A DNA stretch of 64,000 nucleotides from Enterococcus ureasiticus (GCF_001730285.1 NZ_MIJZ01000016.1:62001-126000), one strand, 5' to 3'. Shown: positions 1 through 9,936, counted from the first letter of the stretch. Made by a program: numbers and translations. Notes: generated from the sequence alone by a model not told the origin.

Positions 1-2
1 CT

Positions 3-1499
3 AGACGATTTTCGATTTTAAAACTTTTTGAACAAGAACATAAAAATTCACTCTCAGTTGAAAAAATTTCGCTCAAATTAGGATTGTCTGAACGAACCAT
101 CAAAAGAACCATTATAGATATTCAATCTGATATTGAAACATTTGGTTTCAAAGACAACATTAGCCTAAATCTCTATATAGGCAATAATAGTAAACTCTAC
201 TGTTCTCTTCATTATCAACTTACTTTTTCAATGCATTATATGTTGAGGGAGTATCTCAAAAATTCGATTTTTTTCTTAATTATCAAAGATTTGTTTTTTG
301 ACTCTTCATTCTCAATAAAAAAAGCCATTGACAAATATTTTGTTACAAATTCAACGTTAAGAAGATATCTAAAGAAAATCGACAAGGAATTACACCCTTT
401 CAATTTGAAATTATCTATCAAAAAGGAGCTGACTATTACTGGGGATGAGGCAACTATTCGACTATTTTATACCTCTCTTTTTTTTGAGGTATATGAAGGA
501 GAACAATGGCCGTTTTCTTTCATCTCACAAAAAGAGGTCAATGATTTGCTAGATCATTTCCCTCAAGACATATACAGTCCAGTTAAATACGCAAAACGAA
601 CTTATTTTCAATTATTTCTAGCCATTTCAATTTTAAGAATTCGAAAAAAAGAAAAAATCGAAAATAGAATGCTCTTTTTTACTTATCAAAATGAGACCGA
701 GCATCAGCATTTTCTTAAGGAAGTTGAATTTATTAAACTTTTATGTCCAATGATTCCTGTTACCCAACTTCAAATTGAGTTAGCGTTTATGCATAGTCTA
801 GTTCTATCTTATGGCCCTTATTCAAATTCTAAATCGATTTCCCATTTTTTTATCAAAAATCCCGAGCTCGCAAAATCCAACTTTTTTGCCAATGTCTTAC
901 TTTGGGTCAATGAGATAGAAAAATATCTTTATGTGCCTCTGTCGCTAGAAGAAGAAAATGATTTGATTTATGCAACATGTATCTTGTATTACCGATTAAA
1001 ATTGTTCAAGCAGTTTAATTTATCTGCTGATAAAAATTGGATCGAAGAATCAACTTTAGATAATACATTTAAGTTTCAAATAGATTTATTACGAGGAATT
1101 CTTTCAGATATTACAAAAACAACGATCCTTTTAAAAATCAATGAACATCATTTGAAGTTCCATTATATTGAAACGTTGTTTTCGTGCGTTGATGTGACAA
1201 AGTTTATGCCGCCGATTCATTTAGTACTCTTTTCTAGGCTTGGTCAAACGATGAAAAGATACATTTTGAATTACGGAGATTTATTTAATAATTTTAATTT
1301 ATCATTAATTGAAGGTGAAAAAGAGACTGTCGATGTTGTGATATCAGACCGTCCCATTTCGAAAAAAAACTTTTCTTATTCAGTTACAGAACAAACAAAA
1401 TACGTTTTATGGCAGGAATTTCCTACAAAAAAGAACTATGAAGATTTAAAAAAATTGTTGATACTTATTTGCAAAGACAAACTCCCTTTCGATGTTTAG
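3..1499 (+). CDS. Mga-type transcriptional regulator, 5' end outside window
   Basis: The reading frame is open from base 3 and a helix-turn-helix segment (KISLKLGLSERTIKR) lies partly upstream of the first usable start (TTG at 84). The gene therefore begins before the window and the TTG is probably not its start. The product resembles the Mga family: N-terminal HTH, a second HTH-like segment (around IDKYFVTNSTLRRYLKK), a helical middle with the family's WPF motif, and a C-terminal region resembling a PTS EIIB fold (ending near VVISDRPISKK). It is the first of three Mga-like regulators in the window and lies upstream of a winged-helix regulator and WxL cluster 1. Control of that cluster is inference from position. 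Confidence 0.8.
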   Translation, partial: RRFSILKLFEQEHKNSLSVEKISLKLGLSERTIKRTIIDIQSDIETFGFKDNISLNLYIGNNSKLYCSLHYQLTFSMHYMLREYLKNSIFFLIIKDLFFDSSFSIKKAIDKYFVTNSTLRRYLKKIDKELHPFNLKLSIKKELTITGDEATIRLFYTSLFFEVYEGEQWPFSFISQKEVNDLLDHFPQDIYSPVKYAKRTYFQLFLAISILRIRKKEKIENRMLFFTYQNETEHQHFLKEVEFIKLLCPMIPVTQLQIELAFMHSLVLSYGPYSNSKSISHFFIKNPELAKSNFFANVLLWVNEIEKYLYVPLSLEEENDLIYATCILYYRLKLFKQFNLSADKNWIEESTLDNTFKFQIDLLRGILSDITKTTILLKINEHHLKFHYIETLFSCVDVTKFMPPIHLVLFSRLGQTMKRYILNYGDLFNNFNLSLIEGEKETVDVVISDRPISKKNFSYSVTEQTKYVLWQEFPTKKNYEDLKKLLILICKDKLPFDV

Positions 1500-1592
1500 C
1501 ATTTTTTGCATAAACCATTCTCAAACTATTGCCATCTCTAAATAAGCAACATAAATATTGTCATTCATTTAACAAAAAACAGGAGGAACATA

Positions 1593-2282
1593 ATGTATAA
1601 CATAGGAATAGACTTTAAATTAAAAAAAGAGTTTGCTTCATATATAAATGTCTTGGAAAGTACTGATTACTCAATTATCGATCTTGCAAATAAACAGTTG
1701 GTTCAGGATCTAGATATTATTTTGATTCAAGAAAATACCAGTAAAGAGTTGAAAGACATATGTGAACAAATTTTGATACTCAAAGCTGAAACAAATGCGC
1801 TTATTTGGGTTCTATCTACTAATTTTAATCAAATAAATCGTGTCATTTATTTACAATTGGGCGCAGATCTTGTTATAGATCTTGAACAAGAAAAAACAGA
1901 ATGTTTTATCTTACAACTCAAAAATACATTAAATAGATTACAAAAAAACGAACCTTTAATAGATGCTGCTGAATGCACAGAACAAAAAAGTAATTCTAAA
2001 TTGGAATTATATCCAGATTGCCTTAGAGTAAGTATAGGTGATCAAAAAAATATCCAACTCACTCCTTTAGAATTTTCAACATTAGCTATTTTAAAAAAAC
2101 ATGAAGGGGAATTATTGACTTACGAAACACTTTTTCACGCTATTTGGGGGGATCTTAATGAAGATAAACAGTATAGAGTGAATAATTTGGTTTTTCATTT
2201 AAGAAAAAAAATCGAGAAAAACACTAAAAACCCAGTTTTTATTAAGACTATTCGATCTAGGGGATACATGCTTGTGCTTTAG
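1593..2282 (+). CDS. Winged-helix (OmpR-type) regulator with degenerate receiver domain
   Basis: A clear AGGAGG site lies 8 nt before the ATG. The C-terminal third (about residues 140-229) is an OmpR/PhoB effector domain: LTPLEFSTLAILKKHEG, the recognition-helix segment VNNLVFHLRKKIE and the terminal wing IKTIRSRGYML. The N-terminal 120 residues have receiver-like spacing (DLDIILIQEN, then LQLGADLVID), but the phosphoacceptor Asp position reads Gln/Glu and the conserved Lys near LGAD is absent. Classical phosphorylation is therefore unlikely. No histidine kinase gene is adjacent. A paralogue lies at 19602-20318, also next to an Mga-like gene, so the pairing looks conserved. It probably acts as a DNA-binding regulator of nearby surface-protein genes (inference). 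Confidence 0.8.
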   Translation: MYNIGIDFKLKKEFASYINVLESTDYSIIDLANKQLVQDLDIILIQENTSKELKDICEQILILKAETNALIWVLSTNFNQINRVIYLQLGADLVIDLEQEKTECFILQLKNTLNRLQKNEPLIDAAECTEQKSNSKLELYPDCLRVSIGDQKNIQLTPLEFSTLAILKKHEGELLTYETLFHAIWGDLNEDKQYRVNNLVFHLRKKIEKNTKNPVFIKTIRSRGYMLVL

Positions 2283-2369
2283 GTGATATAAAAAGAGCCT
2301 AAAAGAAGTATTTAATCTTGAGAATTTATAACGCGGGTTTCTGATTCCTTTTTTATTCAAATTCTATGT

Positions 2370-2411
2370 GACTGGGACACAATTCGTTGAGTTTGTCCCA
2401 GTCTTTTTTTT
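2370..2411 (+). terminator. Intrinsic terminator after the winged-helix regulator
   Basis: A perfect 10-bp stem, GACTGGGACA (2370-2379) with TGTCCCAGTC (2394-2403), is followed by a run of T. It separates the winged-helix gene from the next Mga-like gene. Confidence 0.85.
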
Positions 2412-2508
2412 ACTTTAGTGATAAATATTTTTTAAATTAGACTTTTTAGCCTTACTATCTTATGATTATTGTATTGATTTATCTACATGAAATAAGGAGT
2501 GATCGTTA

Positions 2509-4026
2509 ATGAAGGCATTACTCAATAGAGAATTCGTATTTCGCTTAGAAGTATTAAATAACCTTTCTAGAGAACGTAAAAATAGTACATCTATTTCTGA
2601 TTATGCTAGTCTGCTTTCTAAAGATAGAAGAACTATTCTTAAAAACATAGAAGCTTTAAAAAACGACATTACGCATTTAGGCTGTGAAAAATACATTACG
2701 ATCATTTCAACTGATGAAAGTACCGTTTTTGTTGATATTACACCAGATTTTGACACAAACTACTTTCTTCTTTATTATCTAGAACAATCGGTTCTATTTA
2801 ACCTTTGTATCGAAATATTCAATGGCAATTTTGTCGATTTACAAAGTTTTGCTACGCAACATTTTTACAGTTATTCCACTGTCTACAGAAAAGCAAAAGA
2901 GTTAAATCATTTATTACAACAATATGATTTGATTTTAGATTTAAATACCACAACTTATATTATAGGAAGAGAACAAAATATTCGCTTCTTCTTTTTCACT
3001 TTGTTTTGGGAGTCTTACAAAGTTTTAAAGTGGCCTTTTAAGGATATTGAGTATAATGAACTTAAAAAAATACTAGAAGAACGTAATCCTGAAATGCTAC
3101 AATTTTTAATAAAACCCAATATGGTATTTATCTGGTTTGCTGTCACAATTACTCGTATAACAAATGGCTACATTATTAATGAAGAATATGACTATACCGA
3201 CTCTACATTTCCTATGCTCTCTAGAGAAAAATTTTTGAAATTTTTTTCTAATTTCACTAAAAATTATCCTAAGCTAGAAATATTAGACGAAGCCAATTGG
3301 AACTATGAAGCGAACTTTTTGTATTTTACACTTTTGACAAGTCAAATATACCCTTTAAAACTGATTCCAACGTTGAAATTAACAAATTTTGTAGGCGTCA
3401 AAATGAACAATTCAAATCTGATTACTGAACATTGGATCAAGCAATTTATGGCTAAATTTGATATTTCACTGGATATTAATGAATATTTTTATCTTTATTA
3501 TAATTTACTCTCACTTCACAACAGATATCTATATTTACCAGGTCCTGTTGAAATTATCAACATCTTCAACGATACTTCTTATGCAAATATGGATTTGTTT
3601 ATCGATCATGAGCTTGTTACAACTTTTTTGAATGATCTTTTTTCTGATCCAATCATCGCACCTTTAGAGTCGCAGAAACAATCGTTGATCAACTTTTATT
3701 TATTACTTATTTCAGAGTTAATGAATAATAAACGTCCTGTATTGCATATTGCCATTTTTGCACACTCAAGTGTGTTTCAAAAAGATTTTTTTGAAACGAT
3801 ATTGATCAAGCACCTTTCATTTCCAATCAATTTCGTTTCTTACACTGCAAAAGAAATTGACTTTTTGATAACCGATGTTAGTTTGTCTGGATTTCTTCAT
3901 AAAGAAATACCTACATTTGTCTGGAATTCAACTATTGAACGAGATAAACTCAACAGACTAATTTCTTACTTAAATATGGTTTATACAAAAAAATACAAAG
4001 TCCAATCCCGATCTACAAAAGATTAG
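2509..4026 (+). CDS. Mga-type transcriptional regulator
   Basis: The 505-residue product has the Mga family order: N-terminal HTH (about residues 25-55, around SDYASLLSKDRRTILKNIEAL), a second HTH (around LQSFATQHFYSYSTVYRKAKEL), a helical domain containing the WPF motif (LKWPFKDIEY), and a C-terminal EIIB-like domain. ATG follows GGAG with good spacing. It has its own terminator at both ends, so it is probably monocistronic. It lies directly upstream of WxL cluster 1 and is a candidate regulator of it. Similarity to the genes at 3-1499 and 20702-22237 suggests a paralogous set. Confidence 0.82.
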   Translation: MKALLNREFVFRLEVLNNLSRERKNSTSISDYASLLSKDRRTILKNIEALKNDITHLGCEKYITIISTDESTVFVDITPDFDTNYFLLYYLEQSVLFNLCIEIFNGNFVDLQSFATQHFYSYSTVYRKAKELNHLLQQYDLILDLNTTTYIIGREQNIRFFFFTLFWESYKVLKWPFKDIEYNELKKILEERNPEMLQFLIKPNMVFIWFAVTITRITNGYIINEEYDYTDSTFPMLSREKFLKFFSNFTKNYPKLEILDEANWNYEANFLYFTLLTSQIYPLKLIPTLKLTNFVGVKMNNSNLITEHWIKQFMAKFDISLDINEYFYLYYNLLSLHNRYLYLPGPVEIINIFNDTSYANMDLFIDHELVTTFLNDLFSDPIIAPLESQKQSLINFYLLLISELMNNKRPVLHIAIFAHSSVFQKDFFETILIKHLSFPINFVSYTAKEIDFLITDVSLSGFLHKEIPTFVWNSTIERDKLNRLISYLNMVYTKKYKVQSRSTKD

Positions 4027-4035
4027 CTAGTAATT

Positions 4036-4086
4036 GAATACCTTATCCTCTGTTTAGTAATGCGGAGGATAAGGTATTCTTTTTTA
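4036..4086 (+). terminator. Strong intrinsic terminator after Mga-like gene
   Basis: A 15-bp perfect inverted repeat, GAATACCTTATCCTC (4036-4050) and its complement (4065-4079), is followed by T6. It ends the Mga-like transcript before WxL cluster 1. Confidence 0.9.
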
Positions 4087-4236
4087 TCTTCTATTTCAAA
4101 TGATGTAAAAAATAACGTCACTTATTGAAAAATGAAAATGCATATTTTTTTGAATTATTATTGTATGATAAGCTTCAAGTCACAAAAAAACACTCTCTTA
4201 TTTTTATTATAGATAAAAAACCAATGGAGGAAACCT

Positions 4237-5235
4237 ATGCAAGTAAAAATAAAAATTTATCCTTTTATACTAGCTTTATTCGTCTTTTTTTTTCTTTTTG
4301 TTCCTATTGAAGCTACTGCTCAGTCCACTCAATCTAGCTTCAGCGTCATACCTCATTATCCAAGCCAACAAGCGATTGATGTCAACGGATATTATGATCT
4401 TAACGTAAAAAAAGGGGATGAGTTGACTCTACGTTTTTCACTTAGAAACCCATCTGATAAAGCCATTATTATCACCAACACAATAAGTCCAGCTACAACA
4501 AATAAAAATGGTCAAATTATTTATGGGCCATCTAAAAATTCAGGGCGCTCTTCAGCTAAACACAATCTAGCTGAATTAATTGACGGCCCCACAGAGACTA
4601 ACGTTCCTGCAAATGCCACAACCGATTTAGTTTTGCGTTTAAAAGCTCCTAATGATGAATTTGAAGGAATCCTTTTAGGAGGTATTGAGTTTGAACAAAA
4701 AAATGAAAAGTCAGATACCCAAATAATTCAAAATATTGTTGCTTACGATATTCCGATTTTATTACGACAAACGACTCAAGAAGTACCTCTTTCTCTTGCT
4801 TTTGATACGCTAAATTCAAGTAAATTATCAGATAAACAACTACTGACACAAACAATTTATAATTCAACTCCTACGCTTGCTAAAAAAGGATCTATTGTAA
4901 CCGAAATTCGTAAACAAAATACCACTGACATTTTATACAAAGAAACCAATGATGATGTCAATTTTGCTCCAAATTCTTCTATGGATTTTGATATCTCTGT
5001 GCAAGACATCCCTTTATCCGCAGGAACTTATACAGCCAAAACAATCGTTCAATTTGGTGACCAAAAATGGGAAACAACAGACTCCTTTAAGCTTGATACC
5101 CCTGTTGGACGAGCAGATACAACATCCAATATTATAAGCAATAAAAACAAAAATCTTATCTACCCATTAATTATCATTATTCTAATCGTTATTATCGCAG
5201 CCTTATTGTATAAAAGCCGCAAGACCAGAACATAG
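4237..5235 (+). CDS. DUF916/DUF3324 WxL-interacting protein, membrane-anchored
   Basis: This is a 332-residue type I membrane protein. It has a signal peptide (FILALFVFFFLFVPIEATAQ), an extracellular DUF916 domain (about residues 35-160; motifs GYYDLNVKKGDELTLRF and GGIEFEQK), a DUF3324 domain (about 165-285), one C-terminal membrane helix (about 305-325) and a short basic tail. Proteins of this family bind WxL proteins at the cell wall and are encoded in the same clusters. GGAGG lies 7 nt before the ATG. It is the first gene of WxL cluster 1, followed by two WxL-type proteins on the same strand; paralogues lie in clusters 2 (37872-38945) and 3 (54056-55048). Confidence 0.88.
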   Translation: MQVKIKIYPFILALFVFFFLFVPIEATAQSTQSSFSVIPHYPSQQAIDVNGYYDLNVKKGDELTLRFSLRNPSDKAIIITNTISPATTNKNGQIIYGPSKNSGRSSAKHNLAELIDGPTETNVPANATTDLVLRLKAPNDEFEGILLGGIEFEQKNEKSDTQIIQNIVAYDIPILLRQTTQEVPLSLAFDTLNSSKLSDKQLLTQTIYNSTPTLAKKGSIVTEIRKQNTTDILYKETNDDVNFAPNSSMDFDISVQDIPLSAGTYTAKTIVQFGDQKWETTDSFKLDTPVGRADTTSNIISNKNKNLIYPLIIIILIVIIAALLYKSRKTRT

Positions 5236-5267
5236 ATCGCCATTTCTTCTATCGCGAGGTGCATATT

Positions 5268-7091
5268 ATGAAAAAAAGAATTTTATCAAACATACTATTT
5301 AGTTTTTTATTTATTCCGTTTATATCATGTAGTAAAGTTGATGCTACTATAGTTGATTCTTCGTTCCCTGAACCTAAAATGACTACACAAAGTCCAAATA
5401 ATCGAAGTATATCAGACAAACAAGATAGTCGTCCAAACACAATAGAGACACAAGAAACGATAACAAAAGACAGTTCCCAGCAAATAGATAGTCTTAATTC
5501 TGCTAATAACGACATCGACAATGGAATCTTACATTCCGATATAACGAAAAAGGCAATTGAAAAGCTACAAGGTTTAAAAAATCAGTTAGAACAATCAAAA
5601 GGAATAGGCATCTACATAGGAGACGAGCTCACTATTCCAATCGATGGAAATATTCATTTAAGCTATACTCTTTCTGATCAATCAGTCGTTACTTATGATG
5701 GCATGCTTTCGTTTGAAAAGCCAAATTATCAAAACTTTCCAAGTACAAAAACTGAATTCATTGAACAATCTTTAAAGATTACTCGAGAACGAGAAGCTTT
5801 AGACAAAAAGTTTTATGAAACGGTTTCTGCACGATGGCGTTTTATTGGTACAAAATCCTTTAACGGTGAAAAACGATCTAATATTACTATTGATCAAGTT
5901 GATAATACTTGGGAATACCCATTATCCACTTCACTCGTTTTGAATGTGGATGTTCCGCCACTACTTGTTGACGCGCCAAGGGGTACTAGCAAAGACAATC
6001 CCATCTTAATCGAAAAAGGCACCCCTGTTAGCGATGATCCCAATGACTATTTCCGTGTAATATCAAGTGGCTATGAACCAACGATCGAGTGGCATGTTCG
6101 ACCAGATTTTACTAAAGAAATTGCGTTCACTGCTGAACTCGGTATTAGAGATAAATTTGATCAATATTGGACTGTGAATGGCCAAAGTTCCGTCACTATT
6201 TATTTTAAGGTCGTTGATGATCCTCCAGAATATTTAACCTCTTTAACGACTGAAATTTCTTATATCGATATTCAATTTGAGAATGGTATCCAAGGAATAC
6301 GTGTCGACAATAAATTAGATGCAGACGTTAATACAATCTTACATTCCATTCCTGCACAGCTAAACTATATGCGTTTTTCTTTTCCTGGTGAGTTTTCATT
6401 ACTCGCTGAGTCAATCAGTCTAGAAGCCATAGCGAAAGACACCCATCAGAAAATCCCTATTGGCAAAGACGAATACTCTCTCGCGACAGCTGGAAACACC
6501 TTTTCTCTGACAAATCTTTCTAAGCGAATTGAAATGTTCTATGCTCAAGAAGAACTGATTATTCATTACGACTTAAAAAAACATACCAGACTTACTAGAG
6601 AAGCTTATTGTGTATTTGAAACAAACTATAGCCCTCAAAATAATGAAAATGATACAGTAAAAACACTAACTAAAATTCAAGAACCTGAAAGCACATTAAC
6701 GTTGACAGTTCCTGAAACCTTAGATTTTGGAAAAATAGAGATTGGAAAAAATACACCAGCCACTTTAGCCTCTGTTTCACCTGAAAGCCTTTCTATCACA
6801 GACAATAGAAAGCAAAAAAGCAACATTAAATTATTAGTTGATTTGTCAGTACCACTAGAAGAATTGGATGGGAACAAAGAACTGATTGGGGGCCTTTACT
6901 TAGATGAAAGAGCGTCTAATCCTTTAGGAGAATATGTTTTCTATGAAGGAATTATAAAAGAAAATGAGGGAGATACTTTTGATTTGACTGATCAATTAAT
7001 CAAAAATTTACGCTTGACCATTCCAGAAGCTGGGCAAACTGGAATGTATGAAGGAACAATAAAATGGACTCTCATCTCGGCAGAACCTTGA
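5268..7091 (+). CDS. Large secreted WxL-type surface protein
   Basis: The chosen start is the ATG at 5268, 6 nt after GAGGTG; an in-frame GTG at 5259 overlaps that ribosome site and is less likely. The roughly 607-residue product has an N-terminal hydrophobic segment with a possible lipobox (FISC), a low-complexity Ser/Thr/Gln region (about residues 30-85), a beta-rich middle, and a C-terminal domain ending GTIKWTLISAEP. The last motif matches the distal WxL motif; the proximal Trp is not recognisable (the equivalent stretch reads SNIKLLVDLSVP). It lies 32 nt after the DUF916 gene, so cotranscription is likely. It is probably the large surface partner in cluster 1. Lipoprotein anchoring is uncertain. 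Confidence 0.75.
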   Translation: MKKRILSNILFSFLFIPFISCSKVDATIVDSSFPEPKMTTQSPNNRSISDKQDSRPNTIETQETITKDSSQQIDSLNSANNDIDNGILHSDITKKAIEKLQGLKNQLEQSKGIGIYIGDELTIPIDGNIHLSYTLSDQSVVTYDGMLSFEKPNYQNFPSTKTEFIEQSLKITREREALDKKFYETVSARWRFIGTKSFNGEKRSNITIDQVDNTWEYPLSTSLVLNVDVPPLLVDAPRGTSKDNPILIEKGTPVSDDPNDYFRVISSGYEPTIEWHVRPDFTKEIAFTAELGIRDKFDQYWTVNGQSSVTIYFKVVDDPPEYLTSLTTEISYIDIQFENGIQGIRVDNKLDADVNTILHSIPAQLNYMRFSFPGEFSLLAESISLEAIAKDTHQKIPIGKDEYSLATAGNTFSLTNLSKRIEMFYAQEELIIHYDLKKHTRLTREAYCVFETNYSPQNNENDTVKTLTKIQEPESTLTLTVPETLDFGKIEIGKNTPATLASVSPESLSITDNRKQKSNIKLLVDLSVPLEELDGNKELIGGLYLDERASNPLGEYVFYEGIIKENEGDTFDLTDQLIKNLRLTIPEAGQTGMYEGTIKWTLISAEP

Positions 7092-7230
7092 TATGATTTT
7101 GCCTGAAATAGATGAGATAAAACAAACTTGATACCTTTACGATGTTTAATGTTCTGTTTATTCACGATACGATTCGAGATAAGAAGAATGTATCGTTTTA
7201 AAAAAATTAATTGAATTGGAGAGATGATTT

Positions 7231-7800
7231 ATGAACAATAATAAAAAAATTACAAGTGTAGCCTTAACTATTTTAAGTGGGCTGTTTTTTTCCCCGCTAA
7301 CAATGCATGCGACTGAAAGTGTGAATAAAAATTCCAAAGTAAATGCTGAATTGATTGGTGGTACTCTATCCCTTGGTGATTTATCAACTGGTGTAGCTGA
7401 TATGAGTTTTTCAGGGACTATAGACGGAGCAAATAAGACGTTAACTGATGCAAATAAAGATACCACTAAAGTTACTGTAAATGATTTCCGTGGTTTGAAT
7501 GATGGTTCGTGGGAACTTAGCGTTCAAGAGGAAATTCCAACGGATAAACAAGGTATTTCATACGGTCTTGATAAGAATTATATGAAACTAGCTGTCAATC
7601 TTCAAGGTGAAAATACTACATCCACTGGACAAAAAAACATTACTAGCTCTGCAATCAAAGTAGCCTCATCAGAAAACGATGCTGCACGTGGAACCCATTC
7701 ATTGTTATTAAACGGTGAATTAGGTATTAATGAAAAAACCAAAGCATTAAAAGGTGAGCTAACGACTTTGAAATGGACCTTAATTGGTGAACAACCGTAA
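7231..7800 (+). CDS. Small WxL-domain cell-surface protein
   Basis: The 189-residue secreted protein consists of a signal peptide (about residues 1-28, ending MHATES) and a single WxL domain. Both signature motifs are visible: GSWELSVQ near residue 91 and LKWTLIGEQP at the C-terminus. WxL domains bind peptidoglycan non-covalently and interact with DUF916 proteins. ATG lies 8 nt after GGAGAG. It sits 139 nt after the large surface gene; that gap contains a weak inverted repeat ACGATAC/GTATCGT, which may be an internal attenuator. It completes the usual trio of DUF916 protein, large WxL protein and small WxL protein. Confidence 0.88.
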   Translation: MNNNKKITSVALTILSGLFFSPLTMHATESVNKNSKVNAELIGGTLSLGDLSTGVADMSFSGTIDGANKTLTDANKDTTKVTVNDFRGLNDGSWELSVQEEIPTDKQGISYGLDKNYMKLAVNLQGENTTSTGQKNITSSAIKVASSENDAARGTHSLLLNGELGINEKTKALKGELTTLKWTLIGEQP

Positions 7801-7935
7801 ACCAATCTTCTTGTATAAGCTGCTTGCCCGAATGCATCATCAATAGCAGAAACAATTCGGTCCTGATGTGTACAGTCTACTAAATACTCTACTATAGTGA
7901 TTATGGAACAGCAACTATTCAAAACTACTCGTTTG
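7801..7935 (-). pseudogene. Internally deleted relic of a dinB-like gene
   Basis: Bases 7801-7880 match, with small gaps, the 3' end of the intact DinB gene at 12865-12945 on the same strand. The predicted residues HQDRIVSAIDDAF and AAYTRRLV parallel the live C-terminus, RQDRLVSAIDDAV and AVYTRRLV. Bases 7885-7930 then match the region just upstream of the live gene (about 13412-13460). The roughly 400 bases between are missing, and 12 nt including a His codon are lost from the C-terminal part. It directly abuts the stop codon of the small WxL gene. Confidence 0.7.
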
Positions 7936-7951
7936 GGTATGCATTCAAATA

Positions 7952-7993
7952 AAAAAAGATCGAAAATCTCATTCACGATTTTCGATCTTTTTT
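7952..7993. terminator. Bidirectional terminator
   Basis: The inverted repeat AAGATCGAAAATC / GATTTTCGATCTT is flanked by A6 on the left and T6 on the right. It can end both the + strand WxL cluster 1 transcript and the - strand zinc-ribbon operon. Confidence 0.88.
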
Positions 7994-8022
7994 AGCGGAA
8001 TCTCTTTATTAGAAATTAATAA

Positions 8023-8976
8023 TTAGTAGGTGATCCAAACCTCATTCACCCCGCCGCCTTTGTTTTGACCATCCGTTAAGGCCAAACGAGAAGAATAAGA
8101 CAGATAACCATACAAGTTTTGACTTCCTCCATTGTTATCCCACTGAATAGTTATTTTAACGTTAGGATTGATTGTCTTCGTACTTGGCATCCGCATTGGA
8201 TATAAAGTATCCGTATTATAACTTAAAATATCTCCTGAGGCGTTTGCAATTGTTGCTCGTCCAAAATATTGTGTACCATCATAATTACTTTGAGTGACTC
8301 CTCCATTTGTAGCAATCGTTAAGCGGCTTTGTCTTTGGTTATTTTGTGAATAGTAAAACGTATACGTATTCGCCCATTTAGCCAAATCACCAGTAAAGGT
8401 TGAAGGATCGTCATTTGCTTGTACTTTCTCAGTTGAATTTTTTTGCTCCTGAAGACCTTTATTATTTAAATTTGCTAATTTCTCTACTGCTTCTTTGATT
8501 GTTTTCCATTCAGGTTTACCCAAGGCACTTACAGGAATTGACGCTAATTTCAATTCAGATTCCTTATACTTTCCTTCGATATTTAACTCTTTTGCTGCTT
8601 TGATGATTTCATCATAATTTTCCAAATCTTTTTTCGACGATGTTGTTTCTGTTTGACTACTATCTTTCGTGGTTGAACGAGTTTCTGTTTGACTACTTCC
8701 CGCAGAAATCTCAGTATTATTATTCGGTTTTAAATAGATAAATAAAATTATTCCAATTATAATACCTAAAAGTGCTACTATTGCCCCAATTAATAGAGGC
8801 TGTATATTTTTTGAATTAGCTTTAGGTTGATTCATTTGATAACTCTCGTTTGTTGCTGTATTTCCATCAGCAGGAGTGGTTTTTTGAGAACCGATCGCAT
8901 CAAGCGGCGTCCCACATTGTTCACAAAAATTAGAACTATCACTGTTTTGAGTATGACAGTATTTGCATTCTTTCAT
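8023..8976 (-). CDS. Zinc-ribbon membrane protein with extracellular C-terminal domain
   Basis: Start ATG at 8976 is preceded by AAAGGA at good distance; the ATG at 8985 overlaps that site. The roughly 317-residue product has a cytoplasmic zinc ribbon at residues 2-25 (CKYC...CEQC), a polar linker, one membrane helix (about 60-85), a Ser/Thr-rich stretch and a C-terminal beta-rich domain ending GGGVNEVWITY. The layout resembles zinc-ribbon single-pass envelope proteins of Firmicutes, but I do not recognise the C-terminal domain. It is the last gene of a likely three-gene operon with the DUF975 protein and the serine hydrolase. Function unknown. Confidence 0.75.
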   Translation of the reverse strand: MKECKYCHTQNSDSSNFCEQCGTPLDAIGSQKTTPADGNTATNESYQMNQPKANSKNIQPLLIGAIVALLGIIIGIILFIYLKPNNNTEISAGSSQTETRSTTKDSSQTETTSSKKDLENYDEIIKAAKELNIEGKYKESELKLASIPVSALGKPEWKTIKEAVEKLANLNNKGLQEQKNSTEKVQANDDPSTFTGDLAKWANTYTFYYSQNNQRQSRLTIATNGGVTQSNYDGTQYFGRATIANASGDILSYNTDTLYPMRMPSTKTINPNVKITIQWDNNGGSQNLYGYLSYSSRLALTDGQNKGGGVNEVWITY

Positions 8977-9014
8977 AAGTAACATCCTTTCTTATAACAT
9001 TCAACATTGTTCAT

Positions 9015-9920
9015 TTATCCGTTTTTGATGGATTGTTGATAATTCTCATAAACGACTTCAAAAAACTTCACTTCGACCACATTTTGATATGGAAGAACAT
9101 AAAAACTAGCTAAATTGAATGTCATGATCGTTAGAATGGTCCAAAAATAAAATGAAAATCTTAGATAGAACCATTCAAGTTTGTAGCCATGCATAATTCT
9201 TCTACTAAGTGTAATCGCTTCTGATGCAGTCAAATTAGGCTGCTTTTCTAATAAATAATTCGTCATAGAATAAGATGCTAACTTCACGATCCCAGGAATT
9301 AAAAACAATAACGACCAGCAGAACTGATAAAATAGCATTAAAATATTCGCTTTAACTATTCGGTTTTTTTGATAGTTCAAAAAGTAAACGATTATTTTGA
9401 TTCCATCAGCTTTTTGTCCTCTCAAACTGAAAATAGCACACCACTTCATAACCGCTTCAAATAAAATTCCAATAACAAGTAACATTATGAACGCCAGTAT
9501 AAAAATAAAGACCCAAAAAATGCGAGAAATCCCTGAAAAAGCACTTCCTCCATAGCCATTTTGATACATAACGACTTGATAATAAGCGAGGTTCATTTTT
9601 ACCATTGAAAAAGAAAAGATAAAAAATAAGATCATACTAATCAGAAAATAACTAATAATACTTTTAAACCACTCTCCATAGCGACCTGCCAGCTTTTTTT
9701 GAGCTTCCATTTTTAACTCATAGCGAGTAATATTGGTTCCTTTAGCATACGGAAGCTGCAATCGTCCCGCTGCATCAACATTCACATTCCCAAATTGCTC
9801 TTTGATTACTTTAGACAGTGGCAGTTGTTCTACGCTTTTTTGTGTTAAATCTGCTCCACACTTGGGACAAAATTTAACGTTTTCTCCCAATTCAGAACCA
9901 CATGATGAACAATATTTCAT
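9015..9920 (-). CDS. Zinc-ribbon DUF975 family integral membrane protein
   Basis: Start ATG at 9920 follows GGAGGG; in-frame codons further upstream would overlap the preceding gene. Residues 1-25 form a zinc ribbon (CSSCG...CPKCG). A roughly 60-residue linker and a DUF975-type membrane domain with about five hydrophobic segments follow (for example ILFFIFSFSMVKM and FWVFIFILAFIMLLVIGILF). The motif SRRIMHGYKLEWF is characteristic of DUF975 proteins. The gene lies 17 nt after the serine hydrolase and 39 nt before the second zinc-ribbon gene. The molecular function of DUF975 is not established. Confidence 0.82.
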   Translation of the reverse strand: MKYCSSCGSELGENVKFCPKCGADLTQKSVEQLPLSKVIKEQFGNVNVDAAGRLQLPYAKGTNITRYELKMEAQKKLAGRYGEWFKSIISYFLISMILFFIFSFSMVKMNLAYYQVVMYQNGYGGSAFSGISRIFWVFIFILAFIMLLVIGILFEAVMKWCAIFSLRGQKADGIKIIVYFLNYQKNRIVKANILMLFYQFCWSLLFLIPGIVKLASYSMTNYLLEKQPNLTASEAITLSRRIMHGYKLEWFYLRFSFYFWTILTIMTFNLASFYVLPYQNVVEVKFFEVVYENYQQSIKNG

Positions 9921-9936
9921 TTTTTCCCTCCATTTT

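Noticed and set aside
7602-7976. 124-codon - strand ORF under the small WxL gene
   Set aside because: Most of it is antisense to a well-supported gene. Only the dinB-like part between 7801 and 7880 has meaning.
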